A stretch of 64,000 bases of DNA from positions 1 to 64,000 of the forward strand of contig CAMBEP010000020.1 in assembly GCA_945865635.1 (NCBI GenBank), in the 5' to 3' direction. Positions 27,747 to 35,588 of this stretch are shown here, one piece after another. The notes below the pieces were generated by a model. That model did no database searches. It had not been told where the DNA came from and was given only the letters and a program-made list of their open reading frames with translations. This DNA is from Candidatus Kuenenia stuttgartensis. GTDB lineage: Bacteria; Planctomycetota; Planctomycetia; Isosphaerales; Isosphaeraceae. Every line of letters starts with the position of its first letter. Positions within the stretch are counted from its first letter, which is position 1. Made by a program: the position numbers and the translations under genes.

Positions 27747-28241
27747 TCAATAATGCAGGCCGCTTTTTCGAAGATGAATGGATGGCTCAAGCTCTTCATT
27801 AAGAATGCCGCCTGAAATGACTTGCGCCACAATCAAGTCGTGATCTCCCGACGTTGTAAAAGCTTGAATCATATGGCATTCCATAAACGACATGGCCGAT
27901 TCAAGCACGATCGACTGATGGGTTTCCGTGTGCTTCAAAGGCTGCCCGGAAAAAGCCTGGGCATCGGGATCAAACCCAGCTCCAAAATGCTTGAGCAAGT
28001 CTTTCTGGCCCTGGCCCAACTGATTTAGGCAGAAGTACGGATTTTGCTCCAGCCACCCCGCCACAAACCGACCTTTCCTGACCGCAACGCTCACCATCGG
28101 AGGCTCGAAACTCACTTGCTGTACCCAACTTGCAAGCATTCCTGTTGAACTGCCCCCAAGCTTGGCCGTCAAAATGAACAGACCACTTGGAATTCGCCCC
28201 AATGCTTTCGCCCAGTCACCACCGACCAATTTTTCTGTCAT
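27747..28241 (-). CDS. Flavin reductase-like FMN-binding protein
   Basis: 164 residues from ATG 28241 (MTEKLVGGDWAKALGRIPSG); the frame extends further upstream but that part has no resemblance to the family. The ALGRIPSGLFILTA start, GMLASWVQQVSFEPPMVSVAVRKGRF and the HFGAGFDP segment match the flavin reductase-like split-barrel family, which binds FMN and reduces it or partners a monooxygenase or diflavin system. The family's C-terminal histidine region is represented by DHDLIVAQVISG. Partner unknown; no neighbouring oxygenase gene. Confidence 0.75.
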   Translation of the reverse strand: MTEKLVGGDWAKALGRIPSGLFILTAKLGGSSTGMLASWVQQVSFEPPMVSVAVRKGRFVAGWLEQNPYFCLNQLGQGQKDLLKHFGAGFDPDAQAFSGQPLKHTETHQSIVLESAMSFMECHMIQAFTTSGDHDLIVAQVISGGILNEELEPSIHLRKSGLHY

Positions 28242-28526
28242 TTTTTTCTCGTTTTCTAATAAGCGCGACGGCTTTGAGGCTTTCTGATGGAATACTTTGG
28301 CAGAGTGTCCTGATCCGTAATACTCTTCACGATTCGGGTCATGACGTTTCGCCAAAGTACTTATACATGCTTTATACGGGATTTTTGAAACGATTGTCGA
28401 GCCCATTCCGACTGACCTGACTTGGAATATTAGAGCCAACTGGATGCTAAACCCTCCATGTTTGTTTATAATCCTGTAAATTCTGTTGAATCGACAAACC
28501 CATCCAAAGAGCAACCCCCAACTCTC

Positions 28527-28955
28527 ATGAACCAGCCTAAAAATGTTCTAGGTACCCCGCTAATCGCCTGTTCCACCGACCCAATGACCGGCTTTTTTCG
28601 CGATGGCTGTTGCAACACGGGCCCTGAGGATTTAGGCCAACACACTGTTTGTGTCCAGTTGACCCGCGAATTTCTCGAATTCAGCCTTGTCCGCGGCAAC
28701 GATCTCGTCACGCCTCATCCGGAATGGAACTTTCCCGGCTTGAAGCCAGGCGACTTCTGGTGCCTTTGCGTGCTTCGCTGGCGCGAAGGTTTTCTGGCCG
28801 GCTGCGCCCCCAAAGTGCGTCTTGAAGCGACTCATGAAGACGCCCTTAAATATGTTCGTCTGGAAGACTTGCAAAGCCATGCCATGGCATCTCCCGATCT
28901 CCTTGACCTTGGCAGATCAGCCCCCACCCCAACGCCCAATCCCGAGTGGAATTGA
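28527..28955 (+). CDS. DUF2237-family protein
   Basis: 142 residues from ATG 28527. The core VLGTPLIACSTDPMTGFFRDGCCNTGPEDLGQHTVC, then EFLEFSLVRGNDLVTP and FPGLKPGDFWCLCVLRWREG, are the constant parts of DUF2237. Conserved cysteines (GCC, CLC) suggest metal binding or redox chemistry but the family has no known function. It is divergent from the flavin reductase-like gene with ~285 bases between them. A longer frame begins at 28458 but adds residues not seen in the family. Confidence 0.75.
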   Translation: MNQPKNVLGTPLIACSTDPMTGFFRDGCCNTGPEDLGQHTVCVQLTREFLEFSLVRGNDLVTPHPEWNFPGLKPGDFWCLCVLRWREGFLAGCAPKVRLEATHEDALKYVRLEDLQSHAMASPDLLDLGRSAPTPTPNPEWN

Positions 28956-29210
28956 TAGCCCCAAGCGGCTCTGGATTTCCAAAAGCGTGCACTTTTGACC
29001 GCATCATCAGCTTTGAAGGGGTTAGAGCAGAATCCAGAAGCTTTCCGTAAATCTGACTGGATCAATCTTTCGATTCCTCAATCGCTTGCAAATCCCCAGC
29101 CGCCTGCATATGATAGACTCCCAGTGATCAGGACATCTCTTTCGATGGTTTCTGATGACCGTGTCGTTTTCAACTCAGCCCCATCATCGTGTTCGTAAAA
29201 AACGAAAATC

Positions 29211-30062
29211 ATGAGCAAAGACGTCGCCCCTCCAAAACTTTCCGGCCTTGACAGCATCGTCATAAATCCGCTTGGCAACGGTGCGGGCAGCCAGGTGCTG
29301 CTCATCAGCGACCGAGCGACTGGATTACGATACGCCTTAAAGATCGCCAAACGCGACGAAGAAGACGACAGTCCGACAAAATACATTGACCAGACCCGTC
29401 GCGAGTTCGAAGCGGCCCAGAAATTAAATCATCCGGTGATTGTCAAAATCTATGACTATGCCGAGAAAAAAGGCATTCTGGGAATGTTCAAGCCGGTGGA
29501 AGGTCGTCTTTTGATGGAATACATCAAAGGCAAGACCGTTGACGAAGTGGAAATGCCGAAAATGGACCAGTTGGTCCTGATCTTCATTCAAGTCGCCTCA
29601 GCCATGGCACACATGCACCGCCGAGGCGTATATCACGGCGACCTGAAGCCTTCCAACATCATGCTGAGCGACACTGGCAAGGTTAAAATCATTGATCTCG
29701 GCACCTGCTGGATCAAGGGTGAGAAGAAGAATCGAATTCAAGGTACCCTTCAATACATGGCACCTGAACAGCAGTCGGAGAAAGTGGTCAACGAGCGCAC
29801 AGATGTTTACAACCTGGGTGCGACCATGTACCGAATGTTTACGGGAATCCTTCCAGGGGCCAGCAAGAAGCTCAGGCAACCTTCGGAAATCAACCCGAAG
29901 ATTCCTGGCACCCTCAATGAATTGATCATGAAGTGTCTGACATCCAACCCGGACCACCGTCCGGCGGGCATGTTCGAAATCCAGAATCAACTGACAGCCG
30001 TTGCAAAGCATCTGGGCGTATCTGAGGCCGATCTCAAAGGCGCTTCCAGCGACTCCGAATAA
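29211..30062 (+). CDS. Serine/threonine protein kinase (non-RD)
   Basis: 283 residues, a bare kinase domain. The glycine-rich loop is LGNGAGSQVL, the ATP lysine is K44 in YALKIAK, the catalytic loop is YHGDLKPSNIM with Asp144, the metal-binding DLG is at 162, and MAPEQ marks the activation segment end. The usual HRD arginine is glycine here, so activation-loop phosphorylation probably is not required. There is no transmembrane helix or sensor domain, so it should be cytosolic. The ~15-residue tail is acidic. It ends before a terminator; targets are unknown. Confidence 0.88.
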   Translation: MSKDVAPPKLSGLDSIVINPLGNGAGSQVLLISDRATGLRYALKIAKRDEEDDSPTKYIDQTRREFEAAQKLNHPVIVKIYDYAEKKGILGMFKPVEGRLLMEYIKGKTVDEVEMPKMDQLVLIFIQVASAMAHMHRRGVYHGDLKPSNIMLSDTGKVKIIDLGTCWIKGEKKNRIQGTLQYMAPEQQSEKVVNERTDVYNLGATMYRMFTGILPGASKKLRQPSEINPKIPGTLNELIMKCLTSNPDHRPAGMFEIQNQLTAVAKHLGVSEADLKGASSDSE

Positions 30063-30128
30063 TCCGGCTTCGGTGGACATTTTCTCGATCGGCATGGATC
30101 CGATCACATATCAGTATAAATCATATCA

Positions 30129-30172
30129 GCCATTCAGAATGAAATGAATTGTATTTCATTCGTATGGCTTTT
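30129..30172 (+). terminator. Probable terminator after the kinase gene
   Basis: GCCAT...GAATGAAAT, loop GAATTGT, ATTTCATTC..ATGGC followed by TTTT. It is a long stem with a small internal bulge between the kinase gene and the helicase gene. Confidence 0.6.
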
Positions 30173-30201
30173 ATCATTTTTTGAACTCCCAGGACCACCG
30201 A

Positions 30202-32016
30202 GTGACGACCGCCTATAATCCTCTGAATCCTTTAATTGTTCAAGGCGATCGTACGATCTTCCTCGAAGTCAATTCTGCACTCTTTGAGCAGGCCCGCGAT
30301 GCCATTGCCCCGTTTGCGGAACTTGAAAAAAGTCCTGAACACATCCACACCTATCGCATTACTCCGCTTTCATTATGGAATGCTGCCGCAGCTGGCATGT
30401 CATCGTCTGAGATGTCAGATGCCCTGGAACAATACACAAAGTTCCCGATCCCGCCCAATATCCACACTGACATTAGCGAAATGGTCAGTCGATATGGCAA
30501 GGTGAGGCTTGAACGAGACCCCGAAACCGGCCAGTTGCAACTCAGGTGCGATGACCTGCCCCTGATGAATGAATTGGCTCGCCTCAAAGGTGTTCGCGAG
30601 TATATTGGCCAACGGCTCTCGGACCAAGCCTTTCAAGTCGCAGATGTGATGCGCGGAATTCTCAAGCAGAATCTCATTGCGGCCGGATATCCTGCTGAAG
30701 ATTTGGCTGGCTATACGGAAGGCGAAGATCTCGCAATTGAATTAAGAACCGATTGCCTATCGGGCCGTCCGTTTGTGTTACGTGAATATCAGAAACAGGC
30801 CGTCGAGGCGTTTCACGCTGGTGGCAGCCTGAGAGGCGGCTCAGGTGTCATTGTCCTGCCATGTGGAGCCGGTAAAACCATTGTGGGAATGGCTGCCATG
30901 GCCAGACTCAACAAAAAAACTCTAGTCCTGACCACAAGCACCACTTCTGTCGAGCAGTGGCGGCGGGAAATTCTCGACAAAACCGAATTGAAACCGGAAG
31001 ATGTCGCCATTTACACTGGATACGAAAAAAACATCGCTCCCGTGACTCTGGCAACCTATCAAATTCTCACTTGGCGCCCGGACAAAACCGCAGAATTCCC
31101 TCACTTTGGCATCTTTGAAAAAAACAATTGGGGCTTGGTCATTTATGATGAAGTCCACTTGCTTCCAGCACCTGTTTTTCGAGTGACGGCGGAACTACAG
31201 GCCCGCCGCCGACTCGGCTTAACGGCCACCCTTGTTCGCGAAGATCACCGCGAAGGCGACGTCTTTAGTCTCATCGGGCCCAAGAAGTTCGACGTCCCGT
31301 GGAGAGTCCTCGAAAAAAGCGGCTGGATTGCAAAAGCCTTCTGTCATGAAATCAGAATCGCAATGCCTGAACTGCATCGCGTGGAATATGCGGTGGCCGA
31401 ACTCAAAGATAAATATCGAATTGCAGCCGAGAATCCTCGCAAAGAGCACGTTGTTGGCCAACTGCTCGCCCGCCACGATGGCCCCAACGACCGAGTCATC
31501 GTCATCGGTCAATATCTCAAACAACTCGCCTCAATCGCAGAATTATATCAGGTGCCGGTGATTACCGGATCGACCCCGAATTCGGACCGCGAAACTTTAT
31601 ATAACGCGTTTCGAAGTGGAGAAATACGCCGACTGGTTCTCTCAAAGGTTGGCAACTTCGCAGTCGATTTGCCCGACGCCAATTGCATGATCCAAATTTC
31701 AGGCAGCTTCGGTAGCCGCCAGGAAGAGGCCCAGCGACTTGGCCGAATCTTACGCCCCAAAAGCGATGGCGAACCCGCTAATTTCTATAGCCTTGTGAGC
31801 CGCGACACTCGAGAAATGGATTTTGCGCAACACCGCCAGCTCTTCTTGACAGAACAAGGATATGGCTATGAAATTCTTGACGAATCCTCTGTCACAGAAC
31901 CCTCGTTCATCATCCCTGAAATTCACGATAATGCAATCCAACTTGCACTCAATCACAATTTTGGAATGATCAAGCCAAAACGGACTCGAAAAAAGAACGA
32001 TACTGGAGACCTTTGA
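30202..32016 (+). CDS. XPB/Rad25-like DNA repair helicase (superfamily 2)
   Basis: 604 residues from GTG 30202, which has AGGA seven bases upstream; TTG 30181 has no such site. Residues ~10-120 form a Helicase_C_3-type damage-recognition domain (PLIVQGDRTIFLEV, YRITPLSLWNAAAAGMS, RYGKVRLERDPETGQLQL). The motor follows: LREYQKQAVEAF, Walker A PCGAGKT (~219), TTSVEQWRREIL, YDEVH (~315), RLGLTATLVREDH, and in the second RecA lobe GSFGSRQEEAQRLGRILRPK. The layout is that of bacterial XPB, a 3'-5' helicase linked to nucleotide excision repair. It begins an apparent two-gene operon with a small protein. Confidence 0.9.
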   Translation: MTTAYNPLNPLIVQGDRTIFLEVNSALFEQARDAIAPFAELEKSPEHIHTYRITPLSLWNAAAAGMSSSEMSDALEQYTKFPIPPNIHTDISEMVSRYGKVRLERDPETGQLQLRCDDLPLMNELARLKGVREYIGQRLSDQAFQVADVMRGILKQNLIAAGYPAEDLAGYTEGEDLAIELRTDCLSGRPFVLREYQKQAVEAFHAGGSLRGGSGVIVLPCGAGKTIVGMAAMARLNKKTLVLTTSTTSVEQWRREILDKTELKPEDVAIYTGYEKNIAPVTLATYQILTWRPDKTAEFPHFGIFEKNNWGLVIYDEVHLLPAPVFRVTAELQARRRLGLTATLVREDHREGDVFSLIGPKKFDVPWRVLEKSGWIAKAFCHEIRIAMPELHRVEYAVAELKDKYRIAAENPRKEHVVGQLLARHDGPNDRVIVIGQYLKQLASIAELYQVPVITGSTPNSDRETLYNAFRSGEIRRLVLSKVGNFAVDLPDANCMIQISGSFGSRQEEAQRLGRILRPKSDGEPANFYSLVSRDTREMDFAQHRQLFLTEQGYGYEILDESSVTEPSFIIPEIHDNAIQLALNHNFGMIKPKRTRKKNDTGDL

Positions 32017-32020
32017 TCTT

Positions 32021-32248
32021 ATGGAAAACCAATCGACCAACCAGCGAATCCCTGTCAAAATCCATCGTAATGTCTGCTTGATCCGCTGCGCGGATGCTTC
32101 AACCGCTCTCGAAATTACGAGCCGAAAAAACCTGTCAGAACACATCCTCGGACATCTCGACGAGCGTACCATCCTGGTGCGTCACGATCGGCTCCAAATT
32201 GTACTCGAAGAACTTCAAAAATCCGATCTACACCCGCGACTGGTCTGA
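32021..32248 (+). CDS. Small hypothetical protein downstream of the XPB-like helicase
   Basis: 75 residues, starting four bases after the helicase stop with GGAG ~12 bases upstream, so co-translation is likely. No family recognised. The sequence alternates short strands and helices (VKIHRNVCLIRCADASTALE, NLSEHILGHLDERTILVRHD) and could be a small alpha/beta protein. The tight linkage suggests a helicase accessory, but that is inference only. Confidence 0.55.
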   Translation: MENQSTNQRIPVKIHRNVCLIRCADASTALEITSRKNLSEHILGHLDERTILVRHDRLQIVLEELQKSDLHPRLV

Positions 32249-32324
32249 CGTAAAATATCATTGCGCATCTTAAAGCTGGAATCGCAATGAAATCCTTTGC
32301 CTGAAATGCCCAAGATTGGTTCAA

Positions 32325-35300
32325 TCATTTTGCTTTGACCGTCGTATATTTCCCCAACTCAATTCCGCTCAGATTTTGCTTCTCTGATTTTTGTCCGCCA
32401 GTGCCCGGCCATTCCACTTCGACCACAACCGATTCCGGTACCTCTGAAGCACCAAAACCGTATACCAGTCGAGTCTCATGACTCGACAAATAACTTGTAC
32501 CCGCCACAACCCATCTCACCTGCGGCTTCTGATCTCGTTTTTTTACCGTGACCTTAGCTCCCACTGGCGAATGGCCATGCCGATCTTTCAAATCAAGCCC
32601 AAGCCATCGATTTTGATTTTTTGTCCGATTCATCAAGACCCTGACAGGTCGATCTCGCTCGACAATCACCATATCCACAAAACCATCATTATTCAGGTCG
32701 CCTGCTGCCATGCCTCGCCCCACCGTGGGCCGGCTTAAATAAGGCATCGTTTTTTCAGGGATCAACTGAAATTTACCAAGCCCAAGACCCCGATAAAAAA
32801 GTGGTACCTGAGCCATCGGGGTCTGGATCCAAGGCTCGTCGTCCAGATGTCCATTGGTCACAAAAAGATCCACATGACCATCGTGATCCGCATCAAACGA
32901 ACTCGCTCCAAAACCTGTCTTCGACAAACTGGATGCACTCAGATTTGCCGACAGTGTCGAATCTACAAAAAAACCGCCACCGAAGTTTTTATGAAACGTA
33001 TTTGGCTCATTGATAAAGTTTGTATGAAATAGATCAATCAGCCCATCCTCATTAAGATCGTCAGCAACGACTCCCATCGAAGCCGTCGCCCTGCCGGCAC
33101 CGTCCACTGCGAGACCAGCCTCCACAGCCATCTCACGAAATTTTAGCTCACCTTCATTATGAAAATAAAAGTTCGGCGATGCATCATTCGCGACAAACAG
33201 GTCGAGCCTCCCATCCTGATCCAGATCGGCCACCGCAAGCCCAAGCCCTCGACCATTTTCCGGCTTCTCTATCCCCGACAATTGGGAAATATCACGGAAC
33301 TTGCCATCACCCACATTTTCCCATAATTTGTCGGCTTGAGCTGGAAACTTTCCGGGCGAACAGTGAATCGGATGATTGAGTTGATCCACGCACGCTTCAG
33401 CGCCTTCTAAAGGAGCATCCACATAAGTCACGCCCATTAAATCAAGATCGCCATCACCATCCAGATCCGCAAATGCAGATGCCGTTGTCCAGAGGTTGCA
33501 ACCGACTCCCGCTTCTGACGTAACATCCTCAAATGTTCCATCACCCCGGTTTTTATAAAGTATTGTTAAACCATACCCTGTAACAAACAAATCTGGCCAT
33601 CCATCTTGATTATAATCGCCCACCGATGCTCCCATTGCATATCCTTTGCCTGATACTCCAGCAGTGGTTGTGACATCCTTGAAGCTCTCGCCCTGAATGT
33701 TGCGGAAAAGTCGGTTGTTTCCAGTTTTTGTGATTGCACTTCCCGATAGTTGATTAAAATCACATCCGTTTGGGAAATACAAGTCGATCCAGCCATCTTT
33801 ATCAAAGTCGATCATGGCCACTCCTCCGCCCATCACATCTGCAATCCGAAATTTCTGCCCCTCGAAGCTTTGATATTGATAGTCAAGGCCTGGAATTGGC
33901 TGATCCTGAAACGTGATGGATTCCACTTGAGACTCAATGGGCCTAAGAATCTTAATGGGGGAACTGCTTCCAGAAACAAGTCTCGGCCTGGCCATGAAAA
34001 CGATCTCAGAATAGACTCGCCCGGAATCGCGATCCTTTTCAAAGATTTCACGAATGTTTGCAAGCGATCGCCAGGCAATGGCAGCCTTCTGATAAATCGA
34101 AACGAATTCGCGACACTCAATCAACACTTTCAATTCGTGATCCATTGGATCATTCAGGTCAGGCAGACGAAATGAGTCGCATAATTCCGCCAGATTTTGA
34201 TATTTCTCTGCATTCCAAATCGTATCAGGATTCGAATTACAGGCCTTGCGAATAGAATCATATTTCAACCTTAATTCATTTGCATACTTTTGACATGATT
34301 CCGAAAGAAATTTCTGGCCGTTGGATAATGACAACTGGCCAAGTCTGACCACCGCCTCCAAATCAGCAGGATTGGCTCGAATCGAGAGTTTATATTGCTC
34401 CAGCGCATATTTGGAATCGTTTTGGACCTCATAAATTCGTCCACAGTTTAGATAATAACGCGAGAGCTGAACATCCGGGCAACCAGACGAAACTGGTGCA
34501 ATCCCCATGATTTGCAAAACATCAACTGGCAAGCCCAGTGCCAACATACTCTCAGCCAAAGCAAATCGGCCTTGAGGATCATTCTCAAAACGACTTTCCA
34601 CGGATTTCAGATTGTCAAATGCTTCCTGATAACGCCCGGAGGACCAGAGGAATATGCCCCAGGCGCGACGAATCCAGGGAAAATCGGGATCGTTCTCAAA
34701 AGCTTTTTTAAGATCCGTTTCCAGCCCACGCGTATCTATTTCATTTAAAAGTGGTTTCGCAATCCAATCGGCCAAGGCTCGGGGATTTTTTTCATCGAGA
34801 ACTAGTTTCCAAAGCTCGTCGAAGCTTTCGCCCGTGCGGAATTGGGATGCATAAAGTTGCAATCGCTGCTCTGTTAGATTTGATGAGTCGCCCTTTCCCG
34901 AGACTTTCAGAGATTCCAGGGCGGTTAAAGCATATTCTTGTTGTTGCCAGCGGGAATCAGCCTGAGCAGCTTTTAATAAACTCGTCCAGTTTTTATATTG
35001 ACCAATGATCGCATTTCGTTGTTGCATGAGGAGCTGAACGCGGGCATTTTTAAAGTCCGCATTCAGAAGACTGAAGGTGATGGCTTGCCATCGCGACAAA
35101 AATGTCAGAGGGTAATTTCGATTCAGGTTTTTGGCAACTAGCCCCAAGGCTTTGGTATCATTATTCTTGAGTGCAGAAGCAAGCGATGGGACTGGGTAGA
35201 AATATTGGGATGTATGAAATATGACGAAAACCGTAACGAAAACAAGGCAAACCATTGATAACAAGCGAAGTTTCCAAGATTTCCGTTTGGAAATCTTCTT

Positions 35301-35348
35301 AAACTCAACCATAGAAAGTGGAGTTATTTTTGAGTCATTTTTGTTCAT
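32325..35348 (-). CDS. TPR + FG-GAP/VCBS repeat protein with ASPIC/UnbV domain (CRTAC1-like)
   Basis: 1007 residues. A single membrane helix lies at ~28-50 (LLSMVCLVFVTVFVIFH). Residues ~60-420 are helical TPR-like repeats (for example RAWGIFLWSSGRYQEAFDNLKSVESRF). Residues ~480-890 hold repeated calcium-binding FG-GAP/VCBS units of the D.D.DG..D pattern (DFDKDGWIDLYFPNG, DLDGDGDLDLMGVTY, DLDQDGRLDLFVAND). The end is an ASPIC/UnbV domain (NRWLGLDLKDRHGHSPVGAKVTV). Planctomycetes have many such proteins, predicted to be anchored and face the periplasm or outside; their function is not established. No evident operon partner. Confidence 0.88.
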   Translation of the reverse strand: MNKNDSKITPLSMVEFKKISKRKSWKLRLLSMVCLVFVTVFVIFHTSQYFYPVPSLASALKNNDTKALGLVAKNLNRNYPLTFLSRWQAITFSLLNADFKNARVQLLMQQRNAIIGQYKNWTSLLKAAQADSRWQQQEYALTALESLKVSGKGDSSNLTEQRLQLYASQFRTGESFDELWKLVLDEKNPRALADWIAKPLLNEIDTRGLETDLKKAFENDPDFPWIRRAWGIFLWSSGRYQEAFDNLKSVESRFENDPQGRFALAESMLALGLPVDVLQIMGIAPVSSGCPDVQLSRYYLNCGRIYEVQNDSKYALEQYKLSIRANPADLEAVVRLGQLSLSNGQKFLSESCQKYANELRLKYDSIRKACNSNPDTIWNAEKYQNLAELCDSFRLPDLNDPMDHELKVLIECREFVSIYQKAAIAWRSLANIREIFEKDRDSGRVYSEIVFMARPRLVSGSSSPIKILRPIESQVESITFQDQPIPGLDYQYQSFEGQKFRIADVMGGGVAMIDFDKDGWIDLYFPNGCDFNQLSGSAITKTGNNRLFRNIQGESFKDVTTTAGVSGKGYAMGASVGDYNQDGWPDLFVTGYGLTILYKNRGDGTFEDVTSEAGVGCNLWTTASAFADLDGDGDLDLMGVTYVDAPLEGAEACVDQLNHPIHCSPGKFPAQADKLWENVGDGKFRDISQLSGIEKPENGRGLGLAVADLDQDGRLDLFVANDASPNFYFHNEGELKFREMAVEAGLAVDGAGRATASMGVVADDLNEDGLIDLFHTNFINEPNTFHKNFGGGFFVDSTLSANLSASSLSKTGFGASSFDADHDGHVDLFVTNGHLDDEPWIQTPMAQVPLFYRGLGLGKFQLIPEKTMPYLSRPTVGRGMAAGDLNNDGFVDMVIVERDRPVRVLMNRTKNQNRWLGLDLKDRHGHSPVGAKVTVKKRDQKPQVRWVVAGTSYLSSHETRLVYGFGASEVPESVVVEVEWPGTGGQKSEKQNLSGIELGKYTTVKAK

Positions 35349-35588
35349 GAGATCTGATCATGTAGAAGTGCTCTATCTTCTTACCTGCAAACTTTTTCAG
35401 GAGAAATACTTTTAGATCTCATTCCTGATCAGAAGCAGGTCCATTCTGTAAGTCATTCATCCCCACAAAAATAACGATTTATCGGTTTTTTTTCAATAGT
35501 CTTGGGGTGCAAAATCCACCGCAAGTAGATTTTAAGGAATTTCGAACTCGTTCTGAATTCAGACCTAATCGCATATCAAGGCGTTTTC

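Noticed and set aside
32257-32294. Hairpin TCATTGCG / CGCAATGA after the small gene behind the XPB-like helicase
   Set aside because: The loop is long and there is no T run, so it is not called as a terminator.
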